Shown: positions 1 to 12,761, counted from the stretch's first letter. The stretch: 64,000 nucleotides of DNA from Spodoptera frugiperda (GCF_023101765.2 NC_064237.1:558001-622000), one strand, 5' to 3'. Program-made: numbers and translations. The notes: generated from the sequence alone by a model not told the origin.

Positions 1-1203
1 TATATCTATGTTGGAAGAATTGAAAAGGTGGCTATAATTAGGTGTGAGGAAGTCTTTACCTCCTCCTTTAAAATAATTTGTCATCTCAGTGGATAAGAGA
101 CCCTCTGACGACGGATAAGATGATGAAATGAGGTTCGTGCTTCTAAAGAAGTGTGAACCATTAGGGATGTAGATTATTTTGGGTTTGTGTGTGTTTAATT
201 AAGCTGGCAGTATTTTTACACTTTTTTTGTTTTGATATTAATCTTATACAATAGAGAGTGAAATTATACTGTAGGTGCTGTTGTTAATAAAAAACTTAAT
301 TAGAAAATTTGCCCTACCCTAGAGTTCCAAGATCTAGAGATAAGATTTCGTATAAAAGGTGAAATTTAAGTGAAAGTATTTCCAAGTATTTTTTATGAAT
401 GTAGACAAAAACCATAAAAAAAACTATATCAATATTACATAAAGTCAGGCAAAGCTTTACAGGAAAGCCAAAGTTACGACCTTTGAAATATTTATGAAAA
501 GAATACATTCCTGTCAACAGGATGACTGAAATAAATGAAAACTTGCTGTGTGTACTCGCACGTTCTCAAATGTAATAGTATTGTCTGTTTAGAAACGAGC
601 AAAAGATCTGATGACATTTTAAAAATCCATGCGAAACCCAATTGGGATCTCATCCCGGAAAGGTAATAATCCGTCCACGTGTCGAGGCTCGAGCTCCCTC
701 CAACTGTAAAATAATTACGTGATCAAATAAAGTGAGATGTCATTTTATTTTGAAGCTTACGTCGCTTTCACCAAACAAGGATATATTGGCTTTTTGTCAT
801 CCCACAAAAGTCGTAAAATTCAAGTGTGAGAAAGGGTTATCTGCTCCAACGACGCCCGTGGGAAATAAAACGCTATGATCTATTCGTGGCAAAGAAACGT
901 CTCACCGTTGGAAAAAGCTATTTATACTTCCAACAGATTTTAATGTTTTACCAAGATTTGAAAAATGTGCAACTTTTCTCCACTCATTTTTCGCTAGTCG
1001 GATATGTATTTTTGTCAGAATAAGCAATTCTCTTTAGAAACATCGAGCTAATACTGCGAATTATTAAACGCTTTATTTGCGATGAAACTCTGGATGGTTT
1101 AAAATCTCTTCTTCACTATTTTATTGTTACCTCAATACCTCTTCTCCTGTAAATGTAAACCTTCACTCACACAAACACTAACCACTTAATATTTTGTCCA
1201 CAG
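1..1203 (+). other. Upstream intron of the Beat gene (3' end)
   Basis: AT-rich DNA ahead of the first recognisable Beat exon. I see no open frame here with the Trp-containing first half of an Ig domain and no signal peptide, so the 5' exons should lie before this window. The segment ends in a normal acceptor, TTTTGTCCACAG, at 1192-1203. The short open frames in it have no family resemblance. Confidence 0.6.
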
Positions 1204-1381
1204 CTAGAAACACGAGCTTTCAACAGTACAGAGATATCAGTGACGAACAGTTCCTGTGACCTTGAGGCGTGTGTTATCACAGTCAGACCAGAGCGGGGGA
1301 CAGCCAAGTACACGTGCGAAGTGTCCAGCGAAGGACCTCGGTTCGCTGTCGATAAGCGATCAGCCAATATGACACTAGCTG
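1204..1381 (+). CDS. Beaten path (Beat)-like Ig protein, exon A (end of Ig1)
   Basis: This internal exon encodes 59 residues plus one base of a split codon. It follows a TTTTGTCCACAG acceptor and ends at a GTGAGT donor, leaving phase 1. The translation carries the F-strand hallmark of an Ig domain, KYTCEVSSEGPRF (residues 35-47 of the visible protein), which closely resembles the CEVS.EAP.F motif of Beat Ig1 domains. Beat proteins are extracellular ligands of Side-type receptors that control motor axon defasciculation in insects. N-glycosylation sequons are visible at NST (7), NSS (15) and NMT (55). Two additional cysteines flank DLEA (C18, C23), besides the canonical C38. The first half of Ig1, with its partner cysteine and tryptophan, is missing because it lies upstream. 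The family call is firm; which Beat paralogue it is cannot be told. Confidence 0.88.
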
Positions 1382-2410
1382 GTGAGTATGCTGCCCTGGT
1401 ACCTCGAAACAAATGTAGTAAAGTAAGGCGTCAGAAAATCAAGTCAAATCAAACCAACAATAGTAATATCAATAAACAAATCGACGACAATTCTGTACCA
1501 AATCCCAATACAACATAAAATAATAATCCTACAGACCAATATTGTTTGGTTTACTGAACATTATCTCATTACGATGAGCCCAATATAATATAACGTCTTT
1601 CCACAATACTGAAGATTATCGTGTGGAGCCAAAATCTACGCTAATGGTACTAGGGAGACAGGGCGCGGAAATGGTATTAAATCCAACATTTCAGACGTAG
1701 TTTCCCTTCGACAAAGACATTTTCAACGAAAATAATATGATTTCGGAGTAAACTAGAAATGTCTCCTTCGGAATATATGAAAGTGATTGAACCGATAGCG
1801 TTTACTCGAAACGTTTGCAAACGTGCGTACCGTGATGGTAAAATAAAATGTATTTTGCAAACTAAAATCGTTTTGATTGATATTCCATTTATAAAAATAT
1901 GGCAGTAAAAAATAAAATGCAACTAAATATTTGGTATCCGATAGATGGGTTTATTAGTCTCAAAACGAAATGAAATATGAATATTTTGCTAATGTAAACG
2001 TGAGTTTAAAAAAATGTTTTTATACAAATGAAAAACATATTTAACAGTTCAAATACAATATTTAATAGCTCTTCCATTAACATGAATAAGGAAATATGTG
2101 TATAATTGAATGTAAATATAATATGTGAGCGGGTAAGCCTACCCGAAATTTATTGAATGTCCTTTGTTTTAAGCTCGTAATAATAAAATAACAGTCGAGT
2201 TAAAAGTTAGGAAAGGGTTTGCCTACAAGCCCGGTTTAGTTTCTACCAAACTCTCGATCCTATAATGTACATGAATAATAAAAACAGATTATTTTAAATG
2301 GGTTGGTAACACATTTATAAATAGGTAAGGAGCCGTGTGAAATAGGAGTAGATTACATTTTGTTACCATGCCACTTACTCTTTCCCCGGGTATTATAAGG
2401 GCCGACTAAG

Positions 2411-2757
2411 CGTGCTTTTCCACCAGAGATGTGCTGTGTAGCTATGTTACGAAGATGTAATAGCTAAGCTGTGAAACTATGTGATCGTTATCGCTAATAC
2501 TCGCACAACTATGTAACTGTGCGAGGAAGATGCGCAGCTCGAGTAAGCGATGTATCGATAGCAAGGAAGCCATCACATCCATAGCACACATCCACAGCAC
2601 GCGTACATAGCATGACACATCTTTCCATATAAAAAACATATCTTAGTTGAGTCTGTTTCCACCAGTGCTAAGCTATGTGCACCAATGAATATGATTGGTG
2701 GAAGCCAAACGCATCCACAGCAACATAGTATAGCATATCTCTGGTGGAAAAGCACCC
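2411..2757 (+). mobile_element. MITE family A, copy 1 (TIR GTGCTTTTCCACCAGAG)
   Basis: A non-coding element of about 347 bp whose ends are inverted repeats: GTGCTTTTCCACCAGAGATG at the left and CATATCTCTGGTGGAAAAGC at the right. Three further copies lie in this window (20187, 43226, 47174). The right flank reads CCCTTAAG and the left flank of other copies reads TTTAAG, which suggests a TTAA-like target. That would fit piggyBac-type mobilisation, but the flanks are too decayed to be sure. No transposase is encoded, so it is non-autonomous. Confidence 0.85.
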
Positions 2758-3465
2758 TTAAGAACTACACATGTGGCAGAGTCGGAGCAGTCTCTGATAA
2801 ACCTGAACGTTTGAAGCAACTATCTTTACATCACTTAGTAAGACTATTATTATAACAATATATTCTGCTTTGTAAAGGAGGCTCATTAGTCCAACAGTGG
2901 ACACTGTCACAGGCTGCCAACAAAAAATAAAATCTTATGTTTTCGTGGTATTTATTACTTCACGGTAGTGAAGTAATGAATTAATGAATGAAGTAATGAG
3001 ATTAGGTATAATCTAATACTTATATAATGAACAAAAACGCGTAACTAATGTGTCTCTGTAACATATTCTCATGATGATAAATGTAGTAATAATGTGTGAA
3101 CAAATTCATAATAATACTGATGGCAACCTCTTTAAACAAAAAACAACCGTATTATTATTATTATAAACAGTATAAAATCACAACGGAGAGTCGAATATTA
3201 ATGTTATTGATAAATACAAGGGGAAAGCAAAAACTACAATATTATTCAACGGGAGAAATATTCCAGGAATTTATTAATCTCTTATTTACTCAATACCGAT
3301 TCCTGGTAAATTCATTAACCGCACAGTTGTTACCTGTGGCTTTTGGCTTTTGTACAAACAATCTGATTTTCAATTCCTACAAGGAAAATTTTAAGTAATA
3401 CGCAAGTTATTCAAATTCAAAGTCAAATAATTTATTTATTCCAATTTAACCATAAATAATTTAAG

Positions 3466-3660
3466 TGTGGGAGAGCCATGTTTCGGCATGAATGGGCCGG
3501 CTCAACCGGAGTGATACCACGGCCTCACAGAAAACCGACGTGAAACAACGCTTGCGTTGTGTTTAGTTGCGTGAGTGAGCTTATCGGAGTCCCAATTACC
3601 CCTCTTTCCACTCTTCCCAATTCCCCAACAACCCTTTGAATTGAAACGTCAACAAAATCA
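3466..3660 (-). repeat. Dispersed lepidopteran repeat R1, tail fragment
   Basis: Starts GTGGGAGAGCCATGTTTCGG and runs through GGGCCGGCTCAACCGGAG and an imperfect stem around AACGCTTGCGTT to CCCAATTCCCCAAC. Read on the minus strand it is the 3' half of repeat R1. A deleted copy at 55586-55715 contains both the R1 head and this tail in one orientation, which shows that they belong to one family. Confidence 0.7.
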
Positions 3661-3696
3661 TAATAGTCTGTTAGTATGTCTGTCAGTGATGCTAGG

Positions 3697-3830
3697 TTTT
3701 TTATGGAACACGCCGGTAAACAAGCAAACGTATCACCTGAAGGTAAGCAATCTCCGCCGCCCATGGGCACTTGAAACACCAGAGGCGTTATAAGTACGTC
3801 ACCGGCCTTTTGGGGGTTGGGAATTTTGCT
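3697..3830 (+). repeat. Dispersed lepidopteran repeat R1, head fragment
   Basis: Shares with 50565-50715 the order TTTTTTATGG, CCTGATGGTAAGCAATC (slightly diverged here), GCCCATGG, CACCAGAGGCGTTA and GGCCTTTTGGGGGTTGGGAA. It lies in inverted orientation relative to the tail fragment just upstream, so this is a rearranged or double insertion. Non-coding. Confidence 0.7.
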
Positions 3831-3859
3831 ATTCAATATAATTGTGGTTTTATCACCCC

Positions 3860-4185
3860 TTTTTTTTTTTTTTTTTTTTGAGGGGGAAAATCATATGACT
3901 TTTCTCGCCTTGGGCGAGGCGAGAGGGGGTGTCAGACTTACTGACTAAAAACCACCCCGTTCCTTCTCCTGCCTTTCGAGCCGGAGCCCCGGTAAACCCG
4001 CTAGGTAGTCCGCAGCTCCGGATCAGGCGTCAGCCCTATTGGGCCCCATCTGTGGTGGTCTGATAGTTTTTTGAGGCGCGCGCGGAACGCGACGCGCTGT
4101 ACGCACGGGTCTGGTTCTGGTCGGGCGGCGAACTACCATTGCTCGCCGTCCGCAGACTCGCACTTACGGGTTTTATCTCCCCTGG
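3860..4185 (-). repeat. Repeat R2 (CCGGAGCTGCGG family), longest copy
   Basis: Begins with a 20-base T-run, then GAGGGGGAAAATCAT, CTCGCCTTGGGCGAGGCGAG, ACTGACTAAAAACCACCCC, and CTAGGTAGTCCGCAGCTCCGG. It continues into a GC-rich part (around 4030-4160) that the other copies in this window lack. The A-tail on the minus strand points to retroposition. It ends about 115 bp before the acceptor of Beat exon B. Six shorter copies occur at 12762, 36031, 41621, 46366, 49687 and 53971, all in the opposite orientation. Confidence 0.8.
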
Positions 4186-4301
4186 AATTATGACATACTA
4201 AGAAAATGATCATCAACCACCGTTTCAATGCTATTTCTCTGCACGAGCTGGTCTAAATGTTATGTCTGTGAACATATTCCTAACAGATGTCTTTTCCCCA
4301 G

Positions 4302-4441
4302 TTATGCCAGAATACGACCCGTTGATCACGGGTCTACCTACGATGGTGCAAGTGGGGGAGCAGGCGCTGGTCAACTGCACGTCAGACTACTCGCTGCCGG
4401 CGGCCACTATAGACTGGTTCGTCGATTCAGAACCACAGGAG
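4302..4441 (+). CDS. Beaten path (Beat)-like Ig protein, exon B (first half of Ig2)
   Basis: The acceptor CTTTTCCCCAG is followed by TT, which completes the codon G|TT (Val) left by exon A. The exon then encodes 46 residues and ends at GTGAGA in phase 0. The protein reads ITGLPTMVQVGEQALVNCTS followed by a short loop and DWFVDSEPQE. VNCTS is the B strand of the second Ig domain with its conserved Cys (residue 85 of the visible protein) and an N-glycosylation sequon. DWFV holds the C-strand Trp (residue 98). Beat proteins show the same order, with I.G.......GD...NCTS followed by .W.ING. The exon is much richer in G+C than its flanks. Confidence 0.9.
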
Positions 4442-4565
4442 GTGAGATCTTGAGACATTTACTTTATATAATAAAATTATACATATATGGTGTTGATTGT
4501 TAATTACATCTTTCAAATATTTTTTATTAAACATGGTTATAACGTATAAATACGCAACTCAATGT

Positions 4566-4668
4566 CACGTCTCCCGACGGGGTAAGCAGAGGTGTACTTG
4601 CATGGTACTACTACGGCACTTAATGCCACTGTGCTATGTACATTCACTATTCACACTCATTTTATAAA
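4566..4668 (-). mobile_element. SINE-3 3' fragment
   Basis: Contains CCGACGGGGTAAGCAGAGGT and the variable ATTAATGCCAC / TATGTACATTCACT region shared with the complete SINE at 60681-60946, in the same relative orientation. Truncated and diverged. It starts about 125 bp after Beat exon B. Confidence 0.6.
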
Positions 4669-7008
4669 ACAAAATGAAGTATACATGCGAACGAAGCCAC
4701 AAACTTGATTCTGATCGATTAAATTAATAATATCCTAAAAGCAATGATGAAAACTTATTTTAAGATGGGCTTAAAATACATCCCTGAGGCATTCCAGTAG
4801 AAATTATGAAAAAGTTATACCTAAGATTAAAAGTCGATACACAATAAACTTATTTTTGATGCTTTACTTAGTACTAAGTATTAGATAAACGAGTACGATA
4901 AATTCAGTACATACAAAAGTACGAATTAGATGATATAGGTAAGCTACCAAATCCTTTTCTATAAATGTATCTCTATTGTGTAAAGGCTTTACTAGGAATA
5001 CTAAAAAACATTCATGGGAACTCAAACAGGCTAGTCCAATGGGTAAATTTGATATTAAAGTGGCACTACGTTCTTAGGTACTTGTATGCATATTGGGAAC
5101 AAATTTGGTAATAAGGCAATTCAGGAATGGGTAACGTGAAATAGTTTTTAGTTATGCTATGAGCAGTAAATCAAAAGGCAGTCTATCTATAATGTAGCAG
5201 TTGGCATTACGCAATAATAATAACTTCAATTGTTTGCCTTTGTTGATTCAAGTATTATGTATTTGCACTGAATGACTACTGAACCAAAATACTCCTTTCG
5301 CCATTAAAAAGCTTACTTTTCAAAAAGTTGCATAAAGTACTTTTATCCCGATATTTCTTCAGAATCGGGAGTCTTCAGTGAAACGTTCTAAATTCCACAC
5401 GAGCGAAGCGGTAAGCGGTGAGCTAGTAGTACATAAGTATATATACAAGACTCCGTAGGACTTGAGTGTAACTAGCAACACGGGCGGAAAAAACGACTTA
5501 CATTCGTGCTTACCTCTTATCGATTTTCAAATAAATATAGGTCTCAGTTCGTAAAAGCTGAGTTTACAGGTATAACCACCAGCGTGCTGTTTATTTTATT
5601 GGAAACCTATAACCGTTTGCGTTGAAACGCTGACGTCACCAACCGATGTCAGTGGATGGTGAAATATAACGTGGATTGTTGAAATTTTATCTTTACTACA
5701 GAGACGTTTTATTTCCGTCATCACCATTTTCAATAAAATCATCATTTTTATCATCCGATTTCGATTCGCGACCCCCGAGATTTTTGTACCAAACACGTTT
5801 ACCTGTATGTAATGTCAATATTTCTACCTCATACATTTACCCAATGATGTCTACACGATATTTTTTCCATTATGTTATTGTTTTTCCTCAAACATTACCT
5901 GTCGCTCGGTCGTCGTGTCTTCATAATATATTAATAGCACATGTGGTGACAAAATGATTCATCAGACGAAGCATCAGTTGGAATACATTTATCAAACAAA
6001 TTACTCGATCTATTCACGGCTCCAACGACCTGTTGTGCTAGAAATTATTTTAATTTCTCCACGCCATTGTTGAGCTAACGATTTTTCCTTTCAGAGTACG
6101 CTATCGGCGTCTACGTTCGCCTTTTGTCAGTCCGAACGCTCCAAAAGCCGGTTTATTTGATTTCGTATAAAAGAATTTGGTGATATATATTTTTAGAGGC
6201 AGGACTCCGTTAAAGAGAGGGCTCTCAACTGTGGTGAGATTTCGCTTCGAAAATGGAGCAGCGAAATGAAAGGTGATGTCGTCGTGATCTCGAGTGGGGT
6301 GTCGTCTCCAGTCTTGTATTGCAGGCGTTTTCAAATGTCTAACTTCATATTTTACATAATAGTCAGATGAATAGAACATTTTCTCTCATAAAATACGAGA
6401 AAAATATAATATTTTTTCTTACACTTACAATTTCAAATAGAAAAATTCTTAGACATTTATTCCTTAGTCTCGACACGCAATGCGATATTTCTTAAAACTC
6501 AAGACGAGTGGAAGTACAGTCGTGTCGTTACAAAGAAACACATCTATAACAAGCCTAAATGGCTCGTAAAAGTCTTACAAACGTCATTATACTCCATTCG
6601 TCTCCGAATTCTACGACTTGAGACAAAAAAACGTATTAACACATAACCAATTCTTGTCTCTTGTTATTAAGGTCCATTATCATTTAGCGGTGGTGGCCGC
6701 GACACGTGTAACCTTTCGCTTCAGTTTGTTTTATTTATGTAATAATATTATTTACTTGATATATAATTCACAATCTAATTTATGTTATTGATGGATCCTC
6801 GAAATTTTCCCGTCGCTACTTTGACGTTACTTAATTAACTAAAGAAACTTATTACAACGCTAACTTTCTTGCCAACACCAGGATATTTTTTATTATTGGA
6901 AAAGCCGCTCGTTGTGGTTTTGTTTCGTATAATCTTAAGTTCATCGGTTTATGTTTTCGAGTACACCTACATACAATTTCTATTTATGCCTTTTTATCTA
7001 AGTTATTT

Positions 7009-7247
7009 TTATATTATAACTTTCGTGAGACATACTAAATTAATTATTATGTTATTGGCTTACTCACGTAATTGTTTGACGAGGAACTCGACTAGTTTCA
7101 AGCCATGCTAGAGGCTCATATTCATGACCAACATTATGCGACACATGCACTGCTACAGATCCAGTGAAGATGAGCCTCAAGTATGGCTTGAAACTAGTTG
7201 AGGTCCTCATCAAATAATAACGTGAGTAAGCCGAATAAAATAATTAT
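7009..7247 (+). mobile_element. MITE family B, copy 1 (foldback, TIR CGGCTTACTCACG)
   Basis: The left arm contains TTGGCTTACTCACGTAATTG and GACTAGTTTCAAGCCATGCT. The right arm carries the reverse complement, ATGGCTTGAAACTAGTTGAG followed by AACGTGAGTAAGCC. The arms are about 90 bp around a short centre, so the whole element can fold back. Related copies occur at 31307, 36811 (half), 52067 and probably 60108. No coding capacity. Confidence 0.85.
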
Positions 7248-7530
7248 CCAGTTTCTTTTTTATTATTTTAATCGACTCTTTTAGTAAAATACGTTAAACA
7301 AAATCTAAGACTCCATTAACTTCCATCGGCTAGTATAACTGAGTTGATGCAGAGCTCGAAGTTCAAGTTATCTGTGATGGGAAACAATTAATTCTATAAC
7401 TGAGGACGTTTGTAAACTTTGCGTTGTTTCTAATGGTATTATAAACAAATTAAATTGAGAAGTTGGGAACAAGTTGTACTTCTATGTTTGTTATCTTTGT
7501 TTTTAAAAGTTTGTCCCTATTCTTGGATGT

Positions 7531-7672
7531 TCTGTTGTGTCGCGGGTGCGTTTATAAACATACAAGTTTATATACACATGACACCTAAATCCGAAACAAT
7601 AATTTATTGATTACACAAAGATTTGCTCCATGCGGGAATCGAACCCGCTACACGTTGCGCGGCAGCCGGCAG
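7531..7672 (-). mobile_element. SINE-1 copy, truncated
   Basis: On the minus strand it reads the tRNA-like B box GGGTTCGATTCCCGCATGG, then the CAACAATT... and TTTATAAACGCACCCGCGAC parts shared with the full SINE-1 copies at 24327, 46509 and 59426. The A-box end breaks off near 7672. Confidence 0.75.
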
Positions 7673-8609
7673 CTAAAATTGTGCTGCGAATTTTGATTGC
7701 AAAATTTCTTTACCTACGTTTTCTTTTTTTTTTCTGCACTATGAACATAAATTAAAGGATCTAAACAGGAGTCATAGCCAGTAAAAACAACGTTATTAGG
7801 ATTTGTTGGTACCTTCTATTACAAGTTTTGGACCCAGTTTAGACTATTTACGACATCACCTAAGAAGTGTAAGAGCTAACTTTTAGTAAAACTGCTTTTT
7901 AGAAAATTGTATTGTTAATCAGGTGATTGGGTTTTTAGGTTTATAGGTTTTCTTAGTACCTATAAATATGAATGAGATTTATAATAATACTAAATAAAGT
8001 GGGTGTATGTAAGAAATACGTAGGTTTGAGAAATAAAATATAAAATAGAAGGTTTCTAAAGGATCACTCCTCTGTTAAGTAAGTTATATTTAGGAATATA
8101 ATCTTCTTCGAATGCCTGCTTTCAAGTAACCATTTGCTTATTTTTTAAACAATGTCAATGTTGCTAGAAACAAAAAAAATCAAATTCCTCAAATCCTTAA
8201 TTTTCTAATCACCAATAACCTCCAAAGGGCTGCCTACGCACTTGTCTTCTTTAGTGCTGAGAGTCCATTGCCGGTGATCCTACTACGCAATTCCAAAAAA
8301 AAAGACAAAACCATGTAACATGCAAACTTAACCAGAATACTAACTAAATCTAATAATAACTGCCAGTTAAAATATTAGATTATATTAAACTGCATGTTTA
8401 ACTCCTGGTTTATGTTGTGTACAATCAAGTTAGGTCGACTAACTGAGTCTGGAGCTAGAACTAACATGGTTAGCCATCTATGTCCCAGCGATGTAAGAAT
8501 ATGAACACGCTGGAACTAGAGACTCAATTAAAAAAAATCTTAGCAGCATGGTTTTCGAAGTTATCTTGAAAGTGCCTGGTAAGATTATATAGTGATGTCA
8601 TACATACAT

Positions 8610-8690
8610 ACAAACATAACCTCACGCTTGTCTCACATAGAGGTAGGCAGTGACAATACAACGCTAATTGCTACGAATCTGACATTCCTC
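8610..8690 (-). repeat. Short dispersed repeat with CACGCCTGTCTCCCATGG-type core
   Basis: CCTCACGCTTGTCTCACATAGAGGTAGGCAGTGACAAT is a diverged form of a short repeat also at 40405-40490 and 62510-62565, where it reads CACGCCTGTCTCCCATGG next to GTAGGCAGAGACAAT. Beside the core at 8610 and 40490 sits an ACATA/GTATG microsatellite. Probably the end of a SINE or another retroelement; the family is not identified. Confidence 0.45.
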
Positions 8691-11600
8691 TTTCATGTAG
8701 AGATGTCGTCATATACGGAATTATTGTCAATTTATCACTTAGGTTTATCTGTATTATTATAGATAAAGAAATAAACCATTAATTAATTATTAATTTGTGT
8801 CCAGCAAAGAATCGGTACCATTGATACACGCGTTTAACTCATTAAATCAACATTTTCATGCCAGGCTTGTAAAAGGCTTTTTCATTTCACACATACATAC
8901 ATACATATATAGGGCAGTGGAATGTTTTAATTCACACACCACTCCAATATCGAAATCCATCTCCATACAAGCCGACTCTTTATTTTAAAAGCTACAGAAA
9001 AATAAAACAGTATATTTGTAAAAACGTGGCGTGGTAGTTTATATAAAGCTGTCTACATTAATCGCTACAGTTGCGCAATGCACTCGCAGCTCCTCCATTT
9101 GTAATACAGTAAGTAGTTCACCAGCTAAGCACTCGCGAGTACCACACACACAATTTATCATTGTTGAAATTAAAACAGTAAGCTACGGTGTATCATCAAT
9201 CTTCCAAAAGTAAGGATGTACAAACCGCACGCGCCGAAAGTCTTGACAGCCCGCCACAATGCAGAATAAATAACTCGTGCAATATAATCCAGTCCCCCCC
9301 CCCTCTCATCTCCCTTTGATTGAGGTCCCTCGTAAAATATTACATATCAGGGAGCTATATCATAAATTTTTATGCACGTCACATCTTCAGCCAATTTTTC
9401 GAGTCCAAATTCAAAGTGTATGTGTTTGTCGTTGATCGAAGGATAGAATTTGTTTAAATTACATGTGACGACCGCCGACTTTTTCGCCCGCGCACTGAAT
9501 TTTGATACGCGGATTTTCGTCTCAAAGCGTGAGAATGACGAAGTCACTGAGAATGACAGCGCATCGATTTGTCACGATCTTTTCAAAGGTGATGTTAAAA
9601 GAGTGGAAAATATAGCTGAACATTTTTTTCTAAGATATTCTAAAAGAGGTGGTATATTTTTTTGGATGTTCGAAAGCCTCATCCGTCATCATTACATTGT
9701 ATTTCGGGTTATTCATTTTGATATTATTATACGTCTACAGGTCGAAGGACGTCTGTAATATCAATATCAATAATTAACTCTGTCCCGGTGAACTTTGTCT
9801 AACCTTAGAACCAATCACTCATTTTTTTACCCTCTACATAGGTTATTGGTTTGTAATAAAACACATTATTTTCCAAATCACCAATTTATTTCCTTCACGA
9901 TTTGTATTGTTCAACTTCACAATATTTAATATCGGTATACTTAATCACTAGTCAACTGTACTCTTTCGCGTTCCAACAACGACTGACTTTACATTAACAT
10001 AATTCTAATCAAATAACATTTACCCACTGCACCCAGAAATGACAATACAATTATAAAATTGATTTCTTTACTTTTAATTAAATATTTTTGGATAAATCAA
10101 AGCAATCACGACAGGTTTATAAATAAGTAGGTAGTATAGTATACAAATATAAGTAACTATAAACACATGTTATTAAATACAAACCTAAATATCTATACTA
10201 CTACAGAACTATAAAAAAATTGGAAACCTACAACCACAATTCCAAAATAAGAACCAAAAAACATTAGCAAACAAGACAAAAGGAATTAAGATTGTTTGTT
10301 TCTCAAACGACTTTCTGGAAATAGTACGAAGCAAAGAGGTTTCGTGACGTTTAAACAGTCTAAATGAAGTCTTATTTGCAACCTGTTCTTGTATAATTAA
10401 TTTAATGAGAAACGAAAGCAACCGCTAGTTCATCTGTTACAGTTTTCAACAGAAATGGCTCGGATATTATAGTTGGCTGCATAAATCGTCAGCCCTGACG
10501 TGCTAAGTGCATTAGTTAAGAAAATATCAAGTGAAGCTACTCGTTTAATATAGTTAAACTGGAATGAAACGGGATTACTTCTGATTTATGCAGTATCTAA
10601 TTAGCTTGGGCTATTAATGCAGATGTGTTTTACTATTTTGTGGTTTTGTAAAGTATAAATTAGAAGAATATATAGTCTGCTTACCCTACTATTAACCTTT
10701 ACTTAAGTTTTCAAAAACTATCTATTACAAATTACAAATAAGTTGGCTGTTGCCACGTCCGACCCAGCAACCATTTACAAGCGGCCATGAATATTGAAAA
10801 TCGCTATGAAAAGCTCGTGTTCCTATTTTGTACCGAGACAACCCTATCAGTCAGTGTAATATTAATAAAACAAGCAATCATCAAAAAATCTCATTAATTT
10901 TAGCGGCCTTTTGTTCGCAGTAAGGCGCGCCCCTATAAAGGAAATTAAACCTTAGTAGGAAAACGATATTGTTGAATTTACTTTATAAGCTATTCAGTAA
11001 TAGCGAGATTGTGTTTAATTATTAAAATGAACTGAAAACAATTAGAATTACGACCGTTGATGACGGCTTGGCGAAATTAGTGTGCCGTCCATCGCTCCGA
11101 AAGTCATTACTTCGGAAATTCTTGCCTTTTTCGGCTCAGCGTCCAGTGAACTGGGAAAATAGGATTTTTTCTACCTTCCCTTAAAGAAGCTTAAGTAATT
11201 TTCGTAAAAGACCTTCCGTATCAGGATAGAAAAAACATTAGAGGGAATAAAGAAAATAACAAGTTTATTTTTGTATAGAACGCGATGCATAGAAATAGAA
11301 GCAGATATGTATATATAGGGAAATATTTTTGTATCCTGGCTTGTTCCCAACTGGGTTGAGGTCGGTGCCGAGTGTAAACCAAACGCGACAGAAATATGTG
11401 TACTATTTTATACGGAACCACTGCCATCTAACATCTAGAGCTATCCACGAGTCAAGCTAAACTTGCAGTTCCACCAATTTTCTACATTTATGATTTATAG
11501 CCGATTTGTGCTAACTGTACATATTTAAAATCACCTGTGACCTCTAAAACGTCAAATATAAAGGGTACAAATAAATTTAAGGGATCATACTTAGGTGGTT

Positions 11601-11756
11601 AAACTCGAAAGCTCCTTTAATTCAGTTCTTATCCTTTGGTTTATAAACAATCACCTTTTTAAAGCTACCTCAATTATAGAATTTCCTAACCAGGATAAAC
11701 TGACTATGCAAACGTTCCATGCAATACTATATTTTGACAATGATGGACAATTTTGG

Positions 11757-11874
11757 CTGCACAGTTGGCGCGGTGGCTGAAAAATCGGCTTTCAGGTCTG
11801 GGTGTCATCTGTATGTTTGTAAACGCACACACAATACAAGGGAAAATCCTAATGTGAAACAAATAAAAAAAAAA
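11757..11874 (+). mobile_element. SINE-1 copy with internal deletion
   Basis: Begins CTGCACAGTTGGCGCGGTGG, as in full SINE-1 copies, then jumps directly to TTTCAGGTCTGGGTGTCATC, losing the B box and about 80 bases. It keeps the GTAAACGCACACACAATACA tail and a terminal A-run. Confidence 0.75.
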
Positions 11875-12761
11875 TGGTGAAGACCAACCAGATAACTATA
11901 ATAATAGGTTGTTAACGAGAGTATACAAGAATAACAAATAGAAGAGTCAAGTGCACGCCCCCCCTTACACTAAACCTAAACGAGTCTCACGGACGTATAA
12001 TTTGTGTGCGGACATGATCGTAAAATTACATAATTGAATCAAAGACGTCCGCGTCTCAACTTTACTCGGAGGTCAACACAAATTAACTGAGCCTAAGTGG
12101 ATTATTGTGAGGTTTCCCAAATGTTATAATAAATATTTATGTCTGTTTGTTTGTTTCAGTGACACTCTTTCAGTTTTAGGTTATTTTTGTTAGGGCTACT
12201 AATGTGTTTGACTCGATGCACACTTAATTTTTTTAAATATGGGATTAAGGTAGACAAAACGTTACTTTATTTTAATGTCACATCTGATTAGAAATTATCA
12301 AGTTGATCATAGCATTAGAATCAAAACTTTTAACTTCAGATGGTTATGTTAAAAAGTAATGTAGATTTTTTATATAGTAACCTCACAAAATTATTTTACT
12401 TAAAACTGTAACCTAGAGAAACTAAATACTGAAAGAATCAAAGTATTTCTTTGTAGACCTGCAATTTCCAGTAGCCAAACTGAAGTATTTGAGTATCGCA
12501 AGCAAATAGTTACGGAGTAGGAAACGCCAGCGGATTTAACTAGTACTCCCCGAGCTATAGCCGCTCACAATGTCTAACTTTACTGCTAACTAAGCTAAAC
12601 GATTTATTCGTATTGCTTACTGTATATTGGTGTATCTTGTTCTAATATAATGTTGTACTTGTTTCATAGTACAAAGCAAATAATGTAGAATATGAGTTGG
12701 ATACGTCTATTCTTATGTTGCTCCATGTTCGAAGAAATTTTCATTTTTAACTCCTATTGAT

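Larger units (their letters stand above)
1382..4301 (+). other. Beat intron 1 (2.9 kb), repeat-rich
   Basis: Bounded by GTGAGT and a TTTTCCCCAG acceptor. It contains one full-length MITE (2411-2757) and, just before the next exon, two fragments of one dispersed repeat in opposite orientations (3466-3660 and 3697-3830), then a long minus-strand copy of the CCGGAGCTGCGG repeat (3860-4185). The rest is AT-rich without recognisable features. Confidence 0.75.

Noticed and set aside
6080..6380. Exon after TTTTTCCTTTCAG inside intron 2
   Set aside because: The acceptor looks good, but no frame continues the Ig2 domain, and exons B and C already join in phase 0 in the middle of Ig2.
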